This document shows, in pieces, positions 8,543 to 19,436 of a stretch of DNA of 64,000 bases; position 1 is the stretch's first letter; every line of letters starts with the position of its first letter. The translations under genes and the position numbers were made by a program. The notes beneath the pieces were generated by a model. The model ran no database searches. It saw only the letters and a program-made list of their open reading frames with translations, and was not told where the DNA came from. The DNA is from Pseudomonas sp. P5_109. GTDB taxonomy: Bacteria; Pseudomonadota; Gammaproteobacteria; Pseudomonadales; Pseudomonadaceae. The stretch lies in NCBI RefSeq assembly GCF_034009455.1, contig NZ_CP125380.1, positions 5,717,501 through 5,781,500 of the forward strand. Direction: 5' to 3'.

Positions 8543-8591
8543 ACATTAAGATCCATCGCAATTGAGTCACAATCAGCGACGGTCCTTCCTT

Positions 8592-8810
8592 ATGTATGTT
8601 TGCCTCTGCACTGGCGTCACCGACGGTCAAATCCGCGATGCGATCTATGAAGGATGCTGCAGCTACAAGGAAGTCCGTGTGGCCACCGGCGTTGCCAGCC
8701 AATGCGGCAAATGTGCCTGCCTCGCCAAGGAAGTGGTCCGCGAGACCCTGACCAAACTGCAAACGGCCCAGGCTGCAATTCCATACCCGGCAGAATTTAC
8801 AGCCGCTTAA
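8592..8810 (+). CDS. bfd: Bacterioferritin-associated ferredoxin
   Basis: A 72-aa 2Fe-2S protein that binds bacterioferritin and delivers electrons to release stored iron. Cluster cysteines are seen as YVCLC at residues 4 and 6 and CGKC about 32 residues later. The ATG at 8592 gives the conserved MYVCLCTGVTD start; an upstream in-frame start would add ten unconserved residues. It lies immediately upstream of bfrB but is separated from it by a terminator, so the two can be regulated oppositely by iron. Confidence 0.97.
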   Translation: MYVCLCTGVTDGQIRDAIYEGCCSYKEVRVATGVASQCGKCACLAKEVVRETLTKLQTAQAAIPYPAEFTAA

Positions 8811-8826
8811 ATATCGATTTTCAAGG

Positions 8827-8852
8827 AACCGGACATATGTCCGGTTTTTTTA
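8827..8852 (+). terminator. Terminator after bfd
   Basis: A perfect palindrome, AACCGGACATATGTCCGGTT, is followed by a T-run. Confidence 0.92.
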
Positions 8853-9008
8853 TGTCCGCAAATCAACTAGTTATGTTCTAGACGCGGAACACAAACATTC
8901 TTATTCCGATTAATTTTTATATAAGTTTCAATAACTTAGGTTTGACACTAGCAAATACGCGGCTCAAACTCTGTCCTATTGACAGCTATTAAAGGGCAGG
9001 ACCCCATC

Positions 9009-9485
9009 ATGAAAGGCGACGTTACAGTCATCCAGCATCTCAACAAGATCCTTGCCAATGAACTGGTCGCGATCAATCAATACTTCCTGCATGCGCGCAT
9101 GTATGAAGATTGGGGCCTGAACAAGCTCGGCAAGCACGAGTACCACGAATCCATCGACGAGATGAAGCACGCGGACAAGCTGATCAAGCGCATCCTGTTC
9201 CTTGAAGGCCTGCCGAACGTCCAGGACCTGGGCAAGCTGCACATCGGCGAACACACCAAGGAAATGATCGAGTGTGACCTGCGTATTGAAAAAACCGGTC
9301 ATGCCGATCTGAAAGTGGCCATCGCGCATTGCGAGAAAGTTGGCGACTTCGGCAGCCGTGAATTGCTTGAAGACATTCTCGAGTCCGAAGAAGAACACAT
9401 CGACTGGCTGGAAACCCAACTGGGCCTGATCGACAAGATTGGTATCGAGAACTACCTGCAATCGCAGATGGGCGAAGACGAATAA
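9009..9485 (+). CDS. bfrB: Bacterioferritin
   Basis: This 158-aa subunit of the 24-mer haem-containing iron store has all ferroxidase ligands at canonical positions: Glu18, Glu51, His54, Glu94, Glu127 and His130. The haem ligand Met52 is also present. The start is ATG 9009 (MKGDVTVIQ) after an AGGAC ribosome-binding sequence; an in-frame upstream codon would add ten residues not expected in the family. The 150-nt leader is AT-rich. Its partner Bfd is encoded just upstream. Confidence 0.98.
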   Translation: MKGDVTVIQHLNKILANELVAINQYFLHARMYEDWGLNKLGKHEYHESIDEMKHADKLIKRILFLEGLPNVQDLGKLHIGEHTKEMIECDLRIEKTGHADLKVAIAHCEKVGDFGSRELLEDILESEEEHIDWLETQLGLIDKIGIENYLQSQMGEDE

Positions 9486-9512
9486 GTTCTACGCCGTTAA
9501 TCTCGATGCAAT

Positions 9513-9552
9513 AAAAAGCCCCGCTCTCTTTTACAGAGGCGGGGCTTTTTTG
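9513..9552 (+). terminator. Terminator after bfrB
   Basis: AAAAGCCCCG and CGGGGCTTTT form the stem of a GC-rich hairpin ending in a T-run. Confidence 0.92.
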
Positions 9553-9565
9553 TGCCTGTTCCTGT

Positions 9566-9665
9566 TGTAGGAGCGAGCTTGCTCGCGATGGTCGTTAACG
9601 ATAACGCTGGGAGCCTGGCACCCAGCGGTGTTCTTGAGTCCATCGCGAGCGAGCTCGCTCCTACA
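9566..9665. repeat. REPIN, family A
   Basis: TGTAGGAGCGAGCTTGCTCGC and its inverted copy bracket about 55 bases. The layout and internal spacer resemble the copy at 7510. Confidence 0.88.
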
Positions 9666-9674
9666 TACAGCGAA

Positions 9675-10016
9675 TCAGGCTTCGGACTTGTTGGCAGCAG
9701 CAGCTTCGACAGCAGCCTTGATGGTGGTCTGCAACGAACCGTCAGCAGCCATCTCAGTCATGATGTCGCTACCGCCGACCAGCTCGCCACCCACCCACAA
9801 TTGCGGGAAAGTTGGCCAGTTGGCGTATTTTGGCAGGTTGGCGCGGATTTCCGGGTTCTGCAGGATGTCCACGTACGCAAACTTTTCGCCACAAGCCATC
9901 ACGGCCTGCGCGGCTTTCGCGGAGAAGCCGCACTGCGGGGCATTCGGCGAGCCTTTCATGTAAAGCAGAATGGTGTTGTTGGCAATCTGCTCTTTAATCG
10001 TTTCGATGATATCCAT
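9675..10016 (-). CDS. grxD: Monothiol glutaredoxin (Grx4 type)
   Basis: This 113-aa protein carries the CGFS active site (Cys29) of monothiol glutaredoxins, which bind and transfer 2Fe-2S clusters, often with BolA partners. GGSD near the C-terminal half is the conserved glutathione-binding element. I start at ATG 10016 (MDIIETIKEQI) after a GAGGTG sequence; a ten-residue N-terminal extension is possible but not expected. Placement near bfd and bfrB forms an iron-related neighbourhood. Confidence 0.96.
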   Translation of the reverse strand: MDIIETIKEQIANNTILLYMKGSPNAPQCGFSAKAAQAVMACGEKFAYVDILQNPEIRANLPKYANWPTFPQLWVGGELVGGSDIMTEMAADGSLQTTIKAAVEAAAANKSEA

Positions 10017-10113
10017 GGAGCACCTCGGCTGAACTTTCCGACTCATGGGTCGGCACGGTGGCGCATTGTAACGGAAAGCCGAGCGCCCTGCTTGGTCTCT
10101 CCGTCAGACTGAT

Positions 10114-12222
10114 TCAAGCAGCTGCCACGGTCACTGGCACGCCATTGAGCGCGGCATTTCCCGACAATTCGTCAATCTGGCATTCGTCGGTCAGATCATT
10201 GGCGCTGGAACCCGGCTGACTGCTGGCAATCGACATTTGCACGCCCGGCCGCGCATGGCCCCAGCCATGTGGCAGGCTGACCACGCCTTTCATCATGTCC
10301 AGACTGCCAAGCACTTCGACTTCGATCACGCCCACCCGCGAACTGACCCGTACGCGCTGCCCGTCACTGAGTCCGCGACTGGCCAGGTCGTCCGGATGCA
10401 TCAGCAACTGATGACGCGGTTTGCCCTTCACCAACCGATGATAATTATGCATCCATGAGTTGTTGCTGCGCACATGCCGGCGGCCAATCATCAACAACTC
10501 GTCGGCGGCGGGTGCCTTCAAGGCTGCGAAGCGCGCCAGGTCAGCGAGTATCGCGGCCGGTGCGGCCTGGATGCGTTGATTGGCAGTCTTCAGGCGTGGC
10601 GTCAGGTTAGGCTTGAGCGCGCCCAGATCGATGCCATGGGGGTGATCGAACAAAGTCGCCAGCGACAGCCTGTGCTCAGACGTGTCGCCGTACTTCCCCA
10701 TGCGCAGGCCGCGATCGATCATTTGCGCCGGGGCGATGGTGGGCTTCAACTCCTTGCCGGTCCTGGCGGCAAATGCCTTGGCCAACCCGACGAAGATTTC
10801 CCAGTCGTGCAACGCGCCCTTGGGTTTGCCGAGGATTGCGCGGTTGAAACGACTGACGTTGCGCACCGCAAACAGGTTGAACGTGGTGTCGTAATGGTCG
10901 TTTTCCAGCGCCGATGTGGACGGCAGGATCAGGTCGGCATAGCGCGTGGTTTCATTGATGTACAGGTCGATGCTGACCATGAACTCCAGCCCGTCCAGCG
11001 CCTGTTCGAGCTTTCGGCCATTGGGCGTGGACAGCACCGGATTGCCCGCCACGGTAATCAGCGCCCGGACTTGCCCTTCTCCCTCAGTCAGCATCTCTTC
11101 GGCCAGTGCCGAGACCGGCAGCTCTCCAGCGTATTCCGGGCGACCGGAAACCCGGCTCTGCCACAGATTGAAGTGTCCGCCTGATGTCGTCGCCACCAGG
11201 TCCACCGCCGGTTCGGTGCACAAGGCCCCTCCCACGCGATCAAGGTTACCGGTGACCAGGTTGATCAACTGCACCACCCAGTGGCACAGCGTACCGAAGG
11301 CTTGGGTCGAGACGCCCATGCGGCCATAGCAGACGGCACTCGGCGCTGCGGCGAAGTCCCGCGCCAACTGGCGGATCTGTTCGGCCGGTACGGCGCACAA
11401 CGGGCTCATGACTTCGGCGGTGAATGGCGCGACAACCTCCCGCACCTGCTCTAGATCGTCTACCGGCAGATGGCTGTCGCGGGTAAGCCCCTCAGCGAAC
11501 AAGGTATTGAGCAGGCCGAACAACAGCGCGGCATCGCCGCCCGGGCGCACGAACAGATGCTGATCGGCAATGGCCGCCGTTTCACTACGGCGCGGGTCGA
11601 CCACCACCACTTTGCCGCCCCGCGCCTGAATCGCTTTCAAACGCTTTTCCACATCCGGCACGGTCATGATGCTGCCGTTCGAAGCCAGCGGGTTGCCGCC
11701 CAGGATCAGCATGAAGTCGGTGTGATCGATGTCCGGGATAGGCAGTAACAAACCGTGGCCGTACATCAAATGACTGGTCAGGTGATGAGGCAGTTGATCG
11801 ACCGATGTAGCGGAAAACCGGTTGCGGGTTTTCAGCAGGCCGAGGAAGTAATTGCTGTGGGTCATCAGCCCGTAATTGTGCACGCTCGGGTTGCCTTGAT
11901 AGACCGCCACGGCATTTTGTCCGTGCTGTTCCTGTATTGCAGCAAGGCGTTCGGCGACCAGATTGAATGCCGCTTCCCATTCGATGGGTTGCCATTCATT
12001 GCCCACCCGCCGCATCGGCTGATGCAGGCGGTCCGGATCGTTCTGGATGTCTTGCAGCGCTACCGCCTTGGGGCAGATGTGTCCACGACTGAATGTGTCC
12101 AGGGGATCACCCTTGATCGACGTGATCTGGACGTTTCCGCCTTCGACCTCAGTGGTTTCGATGGTCAGGCCACAGATTGCTTCGCACAAATGGCACGCAC
12201 GGTGATGGAGAGTCTTGGTCAT
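10114..12222 (-). CDS. Molybdopterin-dependent oxidoreductase, single subunit
   Basis: The 702-aa protein belongs to the formate dehydrogenase/DMSO reductase superfamily. A 4Fe-4S site is formed by Cys10, Cys13, Cys17 and Cys50 (ACHLCEAIC ... GHICP). The molybdopterin domains follow, with ILGGNPLASNGS and VVVDPRRSETA. The C-terminal dinucleotide-binding domain has LPHGWGH. There is no Tat signal, so it is probably cytoplasmic. No partner subunits are adjacent, and the substrate cannot be told from sequence. It corresponds by position to P. aeruginosa PA3534. Confidence 0.88.
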   Translation of the reverse strand: MTKTLHHRACHLCEAICGLTIETTEVEGGNVQITSIKGDPLDTFSRGHICPKAVALQDIQNDPDRLHQPMRRVGNEWQPIEWEAAFNLVAERLAAIQEQHGQNAVAVYQGNPSVHNYGLMTHSNYFLGLLKTRNRFSATSVDQLPHHLTSHLMYGHGLLLPIPDIDHTDFMLILGGNPLASNGSIMTVPDVEKRLKAIQARGGKVVVVDPRRSETAAIADQHLFVRPGGDAALLFGLLNTLFAEGLTRDSHLPVDDLEQVREVVAPFTAEVMSPLCAVPAEQIRQLARDFAAAPSAVCYGRMGVSTQAFGTLCHWVVQLINLVTGNLDRVGGALCTEPAVDLVATTSGGHFNLWQSRVSGRPEYAGELPVSALAEEMLTEGEGQVRALITVAGNPVLSTPNGRKLEQALDGLEFMVSIDLYINETTRYADLILPSTSALENDHYDTTFNLFAVRNVSRFNRAILGKPKGALHDWEIFVGLAKAFAARTGKELKPTIAPAQMIDRGLRMGKYGDTSEHRLSLATLFDHPHGIDLGALKPNLTPRLKTANQRIQAAPAAILADLARFAALKAPAADELLMIGRRHVRSNNSWMHNYHRLVKGKPRHQLLMHPDDLASRGLSDGQRVRVSSRVGVIEVEVLGSLDMMKGVVSLPHGWGHARPGVQMSIASSQPGSSANDLTDECQIDELSGNAALNGVPVTVAAA

Positions 12223-12356
12223 GGCCAGTCTCTGTCTTGTTATGGGCGGGCAACGTAGGCCGCGGAAACAAAACTATGGCGCCAGAGCCGTCGCTACACC
12301 AGCGACGTTCGTCTTGTGAATCGAGGGTTATCAGGCCAGCCGATGGCCACGAGAGT

Positions 12357-12647
12357 TCAGTTCGAAGGCAACCTGGGTGGCGCCTGCAACTGGATGTCCT
12401 GACGGGTTTCGAACTGCCCGCGAGCGACATCGACACCGGTCAGTTCGCCGATCAGGCGCCAGTGTTCGTCGAGCCCGGCACTGATGGTGGCCATGCGATC
12501 GACCATGTGACGGCCGGCGGCTCGGGTAATCTCGTCTTCACTGCGCAGCAACTCGAAGGACATCGTCGTCACTGAGGCGGTGAGGTGGGTCAGGGAGCGT
12601 GCCGTGAGGCCCAGTAGTTCCATTAACAGCTGTTCTTTCGATTCCAT
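12357..12647 (-). CDS. Conserved Pseudomonas hypothetical protein (96 aa)
   Basis: The small protein starts MESKEQLLMELLGLTARSL and is mostly predicted helix over residues 1-70, with repeated hydrophobic heptads and a C-terminal Pro-rich tail. It has no signal peptide or recognised motif. It lies on the same strand as the molybdopterin oxidoreductase, 134 nt upstream of it, and divergent to argF. A similar hypothetical gene sits here in P. aeruginosa (PA3536). The function is unknown. Confidence 0.7.
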   Translation of the reverse strand: MESKEQLLMELLGLTARSLTHLTASVTTMSFELLRSEDEITRAAGRHMVDRMATISAGLDEHWRLIGELTGVDVARGQFETRQDIQLQAPPRLPSN

Positions 12648-12909
12648 CGGAAAGCTTCCTGCGTCGCTCGAGATTTATTTATAACCCAGCACTTTGCATT
12701 AGCAAATATTTCAGGCTGGCGACAGGCCGCTCAAGCACTGGAATGACAGGTCAGAAACCGACTGTCAGCGCACCATTGCCGCCCCGTCTGATTGCCAAGC
12801 CCCGAGAGGCCGGTGTACAAATGAGCCGCTGCTATAAGGAATCAAGCTTCAAAGCGCTACCTCGGTGAACCCGTAGCACCTCTGAAACTCCCTAAAAACT
12901 GTAGCCCTA

Positions 12910-12946
12910 TTGGTAAGACGCGACATTTAATTATAAGATCGCGCCT
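12910..12946 (-). promoter_or_regulatory. Tandem ArgR operator overlapping the argF promoter
   Basis: On the reverse strand AGGCGC (12946-12941)-N8-AA is followed after five bases by TGTCGC (12925-12920)-N8-AA (12911-12910). The 21-nt period is the same as at argG; the second half-site is a perfect TGTCGC-N8-AA. It overlaps a candidate argF promoter on the plus strand (TTGGTA 12910-12915, 16 bases, TATAAG 12932-12937), as expected for repression. A further single half-site lies at 12709-12724. The rest of the 404-nt gap shows nothing else recognisable. Confidence 0.72.
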
Positions 12947-13051
12947 TCCCCTATTTCGTCGCCCCGTGCGGCTTACGCCGCAGGTCTCGCCCGTTGTTCC
13001 GTTAAACAAGGCTTTGAGCATCTGCGGTTTGTAGCAAAAAGGTAGTCAATG

Positions 13052-13972
13052 ATGAGCGCAAGGCACTTTCTCTCCCTGATGGATTGCACGCCCGAAGAGC
13101 TGGTCAGCGTGATCCGTCGAGGCGTTGAGCTCAAGGACCTGCGTAACCGCGGCGTACTGTTCGAGCCTCTGAAAAATCGCGTCCTGGGGATGATTTTCGA
13201 GAAATCCTCGACCCGCACCCGAATCTCCTTCGAGGCCGGCATGATCCAGCTCGGCGGCCAGGCGATCTTCCTGTCGCCACGTGACACCCAACTGGGTCGC
13301 GGCGAGCCGATCGGCGACTGCGCCATCGTCATGTCGAGCATGCTCGATGCGGTGATGATCCGTACCTTTGCCCACAGCAACCTGACCGAATTCGCCGCCA
13401 ACTCCCGCGTACCCGTGATCAACGGCCTGTCCGATGACCTGCACCCGTGCCAGTTGCTGGCCGACATGCAGACCTTCCTCGAACACCGCGGCTCCATCCA
13501 GGGCAAGACCGTGGCCTGGATCGGCGACGGCAACAACATGTGCAACAGTTATATAGAAGCGGCGATCCAGTTCGACTTCCAGTTGCGCGTTGCCTGCCCG
13601 GAAGGCTACGAGCCCAATCCTGAATTCGTGGCCAAGGCCGGCGATCGGGTCACCATCGTTCGCGACCCGAAAGATGCCGTGCGCGGCGCACACCTGGTGA
13701 GCACCGACGTCTGGACCTCCATGGGCCAGGAAGAGGAAACCGCCAAGCGCCTGAAGCTCTTCGCACCGTATCAGGTCAACCGCGCCCTGCTCGACCTGGC
13801 CGCTGACGACGTGCTGTTCATGCACTGCCTGCCGGCACACCGCGGCGAAGAAATCAGCGTCGACCTGCTCGACGACAAACGCTCGGTGGCCTGGGATCAA
13901 GCCGAAAACCGTCTGCATGCGCAAAAAGCCCTGCTCGAATTCCTCGTCCCACCTTCGTATCACCACGCATGA
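13052..13972 (+). CDS. argF: Ornithine carbamoyltransferase, anabolic
   Basis: It makes citrulline from ornithine and carbamoyl phosphate. At 306 aa, the protein has the carbamoyl-phosphate loop SSTRTR, the HPCQ motif and [11 protein letters not shown] near the C-terminus, which holds the ornithine-binding Cys. Two ATG codons are adjacent (13049 and 13052); I use the second, which gives MSARHFLS. An AAAAGG sequence serves either. Its stop overlaps the next gene, an ABC ATPase, by four bases. Confidence 0.97.
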   Translation: MSARHFLSLMDCTPEELVSVIRRGVELKDLRNRGVLFEPLKNRVLGMIFEKSSTRTRISFEAGMIQLGGQAIFLSPRDTQLGRGEPIGDCAIVMSSMLDAVMIRTFAHSNLTEFAANSRVPVINGLSDDLHPCQLLADMQTFLEHRGSIQGKTVAWIGDGNNMCNSYIEAAIQFDFQLRVACPEGYEPNPEFVAKAGDRVTIVRDPKDAVRGAHLVSTDVWTSMGQEEETAKRLKLFAPYQVNRALLDLAADDVLFMHCLPAHRGEEISVDLLDDKRSVAWDQAENRLHAQKALLEFLVPPSYHHA

Positions 13973-15078
13973 GCCAGCCATTACTGCTTAACCTGCGCAA
14001 CCTCGCCTGCGGCTATCAAGACCAGCGCGTGGTGCAGAACCTGAACCTGCATTTGAACGCTGGCGACATCGGTTGCCTGCTGGGCTCTTCGGGCTGCGGC
14101 AAGACCACCACCCTGCGGGCGATTGCCGGTTTCGAACCGGTACACGAAGGTGAAATCCAGCTGGCGGGCGAGACCATCTCCAGCGCCGGCTTCACCCTCG
14201 CCCCGGAGAAGCGTCGCATCGGCATGGTGTTCCAGGACTACGCACTCTTTCCGCATTTGAGCGTGGCCGACAACATCGCCTTCGGCATTCGCAAGCATCC
14301 GCAAAAGGATCGCGTCGTCGAAGAGCTGCTGGAACTGGTCAACCTGAAGAACCTCGGCAAGCGCTTCCCCCATGAGCTTTCCGGTGGCCAGCAGCAACGC
14401 GTCGCCCTGGCCCGCGCCCTGGCGCCGGAGCCGCAACTGCTGTTGCTCGACGAGCCGTTCTCCAACCTCGATGGCGAATTGCGCCGCAAGCTCAGCCACG
14501 AAGTGCGCGACATCCTCAAGGCCCGTGGCACCAGCGCGATTCTGGTGACTCACGACCAGGAAGAAGCCTTCGCGGTCAGCGACCACGTTGGCGTGTTCAA
14601 GGAAGGTCGACTGGAGCAGTGGGATACGCCCTACAACCTGTATCACGAACCGCTGACACCCTTTGTGGCCAGCTTCATCGGCCAGGGCTATTTCATTCGC
14701 GGTCAGTTGAGCAGCCCCGAATCGGTGCAAACCGAGCTGGGTGAGTTGCGCGGCAACCGGGCCTACACCTGGCCGGTCGGTGGCGCCGTGGATGTGTTGC
14801 TGCGTCCGGACGACATTGTCTATGCACCGGATAGCGAGCTGAAGGCGCGAATCGCTGGCAAGACGTTCCTGGGCGCGTCGACCCTGTATCGCTTGCAGCT
14901 GCCGACAGGCGCACAGCTGGAATCGATTTTCCCGAGCCATGTCGATCGTCAGGTCGGGGCGGATGTGGGCATTCGTGTCGCGGCTGAACACCTGGTGCTG
15001 TTCCAGGCGTCAGGCAGCACGGCGGCGCAGATTCCGACTGTTGAATCAGGTGTCCGGCGCTACAGCACCGCCCACTGA
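13969..15078 (+). CDS. ABC transporter ATP-binding protein, FbpC/PotA-like
   Basis: The 369-aa ATPase has Walker [10 protein letters not shown], a Q-loop in [13 protein letters not shown], signature LSGGQQQR, Walker B LLLLDEPF and the switch His in THDQEEA. A C-terminal TOBE-like regulatory domain follows (about 240-350, with LLRPDDI). The layout is that of iron, thiamine or polyamine importers of the CUT1/FbpC class. It overlaps argF by ATGA, so it is co-translated with it, yet no permease or binding protein gene lies nearby. The partner is therefore unknown. The same argF-ATPase pairing exists in P. aeruginosa (PA3537-PA3538). Confidence 0.9.
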   Translation: MSQPLLLNLRNLACGYQDQRVVQNLNLHLNAGDIGCLLGSSGCGKTTTLRAIAGFEPVHEGEIQLAGETISSAGFTLAPEKRRIGMVFQDYALFPHLSVADNIAFGIRKHPQKDRVVEELLELVNLKNLGKRFPHELSGGQQQRVALARALAPEPQLLLLDEPFSNLDGELRRKLSHEVRDILKARGTSAILVTHDQEEAFAVSDHVGVFKEGRLEQWDTPYNLYHEPLTPFVASFIGQGYFIRGQLSSPESVQTELGELRGNRAYTWPVGGAVDVLLRPDDIVYAPDSELKARIAGKTFLGASTLYRLQLPTGAQLESIFPSHVDRQVGADVGIRVAAEHLVLFQASGSTAAQIPTVESGVRRYSTAH

Positions 15079-15092
15079 TACACACAAAAACC

Positions 15093-15192
15093 TGTAGGAG
15101 CGAGCTTGCTCGCGAAAAACGTCGGAGCGCCGCGTTCATCCAGCGAGCACTCGTCATCGTTGACGTCCATCGCGAGCGGGCTCGCTCCTACA
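15093..15192. repeat. REPIN, family A
   Basis: TGTAGGAGCGAGCTTGCTCGCG and the inverted GCGAGCGGGCTCGCTCCTACA enclose a different spacer from the copies at 7510 and 9566. It lies between convergent genes. Confidence 0.86.
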
Positions 15193-15203
15193 GTAGTTTT
15201 GCA

Positions 15204-15986
15204 TTAGCCCAAGATTAGCGTTCCACGCGCAACGAGCGTCGCATCCCCGCCAATCTTCACCCGATCGCCTTCCAACCGGCAGAACAACTCCCCACCCCGC
15301 GCCGAACGCTGGAAAGCCGTCAGGCTCGACTTGCCCAAACGCTTTGACCAGTACGGAATCAGGAGGCAATGGGTCGATCCGGTCACCGGGTCTTCATCAA
15401 TGCCGATGGCCGGAGCGAAGTAACGGGAAACGAATTCGTGCTGCTCGCCCCGCGCCGTCACGATGGCGCCCAACCACGGCAACTTCGCCAGGGCAGCCAT
15501 GTCCGGTGTGCAGTCAAGCACGGCCTGCTCGGATTCGAGCACCACGAACAGCTCGTTCGAAGCCAGCACTTCCACGACTTTCACACCCAGTGCACGTTCG
15601 ATAGCCACAGTGTCGCTCACTGGCGTCGGCACGATGGTCGGAAAATCCAGCCACAGGCGCCCGCCCTCCCGCATCACGCTCAACGGGCCGGATTTACAGG
15701 TGAAGTCCAGTCGCTCGACTGGCTCCTTGTAGATCTCAAACAACACATAGGCACTGGCCAGCGTCGCGTGCCCGCACAATGGCACCTCGGTGGTCGGCGT
15801 AAACCAGCGGATGTGCCAGCCCTGCCCTTCGCGCACGACAAACGCCGTTTCGGCGAGGTTGTGCTCGGCAGCAATCTTCTGCATCAATTCATCGGCGAGC
15901 CAGGTATCGAGCCGATAGACCATTGCCGGGTTGCCGCTGAATGGCTGATTGCTGAACGCGTCGACCTGATGAAACTCAAGCTGCAT
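15204..15986 (-). CDS. PhzF-family isomerase-like protein
   Basis: A 260-aa protein of the PhzF / diaminopimelate-epimerase fold: N-terminal FHQVDAFSNQPFSGNPAMV, the putative catalytic Glu in NLAETAFV, and the second half-domain with GIDEDPVTGSTHC. The family includes the phenazine enzyme PhzF, but no phenazine genes are present here. The substrate is unknown and phenazine synthesis should not be inferred. A GGGAGAAG ribosome-binding sequence precedes the ATG. Confidence 0.92.
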   Translation of the reverse strand: MQLEFHQVDAFSNQPFSGNPAMVYRLDTWLADELMQKIAAEHNLAETAFVVREGQGWHIRWFTPTTEVPLCGHATLASAYVLFEIYKEPVERLDFTCKSGPLSVMREGGRLWLDFPTIVPTPVSDTVAIERALGVKVVEVLASNELFVVLESEQAVLDCTPDMAALAKLPWLGAIVTARGEQHEFVSRYFAPAIGIDEDPVTGSTHCLLIPYWSKRLGKSSLTAFQRSARGGELFCRLEGDRVKIGGDATLVARGTLILG

Positions 15987-16093
15987 AAACTTCTCCCTTT
16001 GTCAGACCCGTCGAGCATGCCGCGTTGGTCGAACCGGCACCAGTGACAGAGCAGGCTGATTTTCACCATACAGCGCTGCGCCCACTTCGATGC

Positions 16094-16564
16094 TCACGCA
16101 CGGCCGATATCGGCAAACTTTGCCTGGGTGTGTTCGGCCAGCACCGCCGGTGCCAGCTCGACTTCCAGTCCACGTCGACCGGCACTGACAAAAATGCTGG
16201 CGAAGGGCTGGGCCGAATTATCAATGAAGGTACGCAAACGCTTTTTCTGCCCCAGCGGACTGATCCCGCCCAACAGATAGCCAGTGGAGCGCTGCGCCGC
16301 CGCCGGATCGGCCATTTCGACCTTTTTCACGCCAGCGGCGTGGGCCAGCCCTTTCAAATCCAGGCTGCCGGCCACCGGCACCACCGCCACCAGCAATTCC
16401 CCTTTTTCGCTGGCCGCCAGCAAGGTCTTGAACACCTGTGCCGGGTCGAGCCCGAGTTTTTCCGCAGCTTCCAGACCATAGGAGGCAGCCTTCGGGTCAT
16501 GCTCGTAACTGTGTACGCGATGTTCGGCCCGAACCTTTTTCAACAAATCCAATGCGGGGGTCAT
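16094..16564 (-). CDS. ybaK: YbaK/EbsC-type Cys-tRNA(Pro) deacylase
   Basis: A 156-aa editing-domain protein that hydrolyses Cys-tRNA(Pro) formed in error by ProRS. Family stretches are seen in [22 protein letters not shown], the invariant Lys region and [21 protein letters not shown]. It is on the same strand as the PhzF-like gene but separated by about 107 nt, so they may not share a transcript. Confidence 0.93.
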   Translation of the reverse strand: MTPALDLLKKVRAEHRVHSYEHDPKAASYGLEAAEKLGLDPAQVFKTLLAASEKGELLVAVVPVAGSLDLKGLAHAAGVKKVEMADPAAAQRSTGYLLGGISPLGQKKRLRTFIDNSAQPFASIFVSAGRRGLEVELAPAVLAEHTQAKFADIGRA

Positions 16565-16741
16565 GACAGCTCCAGACTCGGCGGCAGAAGAAAATACTGC
16601 GCCGGATTCTAGGACATTGATCGTTAAAAGGCTTCAGGGCAGCACATCCATAACGCCACTGCCCGGCGTTCCCATCGCCCAATGACTCGTTCATTCATGC
16701 GACGAATAGTTTCTTTATGACCGACGGTTCACTTTCGACCT

Positions 16742-16793
16742 TTGACAGCAGTGTTTCTTGTCTATATTTTTTCGTTTCTGAAACTGTACGAAA
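16742..16793 (+). promoter_or_regulatory. glpF promoter with possible GlpR operator
   Basis: TTGACA (16742-16747) and TATTTT (16765-16770) at 17-nt spacing make a good sigma-70 promoter. An interrupted inverted repeat, TTTCGT (16770-16775) with ACGAAA (16788-16793), overlaps its downstream edge. Like the glpD site, it contains TTTTCG-N4-TGAA. Assigning it to GlpR is inference from gene content. The rest of the 346-nt gap upstream of glpF shows nothing recognisable. Confidence 0.6.
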
Positions 16794-16910
16794 CGTCCTA
16801 CCGCAGCACCCGGCAGCAAACCGTGACCAGGATGGGGATCCTGCCTCGGCGAAAAACGCGCTCCGACCACTATGGGAAAAGCGCCAGACAACAAAAAAAA
16901 TGAGGTTTCA

Positions 16911-17762
16911 ATGACAACTGCTTTGCAACAACCGTCGCTCTCGAGCCAATGCATGGCCGAGTTTCTGGGTACGGCGCTGCTGATCTTTTTTGGTACGGGT
17001 TGCGTTGCCGCGCTCAAAGTCGCGGGTGCCAGTTTTGGCTTGTGGGAAATCAGCATTATCTGGGGCATCGGCGTCAGCATGGCGATCTACCTCACCGCCG
17101 GGGTTTCCGGGGCGCACCTGAACCCTGCCGTGAGCATTGCCCTGAGCATTTTCGCGGATTTCGAAAAGCGTAAACTGCCTTTCTACGTACTGGCCCAAGT
17201 GGCGGGCGCCTTCTGTGGCGCGTTGTTGGTTTACACGCTCTACAGCAATCTATTCTTCGAATTCGAACAATCGCATCACATGGTTCGCGGCACTCAAGCC
17301 AGCCTTGAATTGGCTTCGGTGTTCTCAACCTTCCCAAACCCTGTGTTGACCACCGCCCAGGCATTCCTGGTCGAGGTGATCATTACGGCCATCCTGATGG
17401 GCGTGATCATGTCCCTGACCGACGACAACAATGGCCTGCCAAAAGGCCCGCTGGCACCGCTGCTGATCGGCCTGCTGATTGCGGTGATCGGCAGCTCGAT
17501 GGGACCGTTGACCGGTTTTGCCATGAACCCTGCGCGGGACTTCGGCCCTAAACTGATGACTTTCTTCGCTGGCTGGGGTGAAATTTCCTTCACCGGCGGA
17601 CGCGATATTCCGTATTTCCTGATTCCTGTTTTTGCACCGATTGTCGGTGCCTGCCTCGGCGCTGCCGCCTATCGCGGGCTGATTGCCCGCCATCTGCCCG
17701 GCGCCGTACCTGCTACAAAGGATGAAACACCGGCCATTGACGGCAAACCCAGAACTTCTTGA
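16911..17762 (+). CDS. glpF: Glycerol facilitator (aquaglyceroporin)
   Basis: A 283-aa inner-membrane MIP-family channel with six hydrophobic segments and two NPA motifs (GAHLNPAVSI and GFAMNPARDF), the second followed by the Asp typical of glycerol-conducting members. The start ATG 16911 follows TGAGG; a 13-residue upstream extension is possible but not expected. It leads the glpF-glpK pair (73 nt apart). GlpR and GlpD follow, so uptake, phosphorylation, control and oxidation of glycerol are encoded together. Confidence 0.97.
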   Translation: MTTALQQPSLSSQCMAEFLGTALLIFFGTGCVAALKVAGASFGLWEISIIWGIGVSMAIYLTAGVSGAHLNPAVSIALSIFADFEKRKLPFYVLAQVAGAFCGALLVYTLYSNLFFEFEQSHHMVRGTQASLELASVFSTFPNPVLTTAQAFLVEVIITAILMGVIMSLTDDNNGLPKGPLAPLLIGLLIAVIGSSMGPLTGFAMNPARDFGPKLMTFFAGWGEISFTGGRDIPYFLIPVFAPIVGACLGAAAYRGLIARHLPGAVPATKDETPAIDGKPRTS

Positions 17763-17790
17763 TACCGTCGGCGCGTGCCCTGCCCCTTGA

Positions 17791-19341
<1,551 letters not shown>

Positions 19342-19436
19342 GCGAACTCCAGCCTCCGTATCTGTATGTAACTGGTAGGGAGCAGATTCCTGCGGCATCA
19401 TGGGCAAATTTTGCACGGCAGCCCAAAGGAAGCCCC

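Noticed and set aside
7510..15192. CRISPR-like array from repeated TGTAGGAGCGAG units
   Set aside because: The units are paired, inverted and scattered, without regular spacers; they are REPINs, and no cas gene is present.
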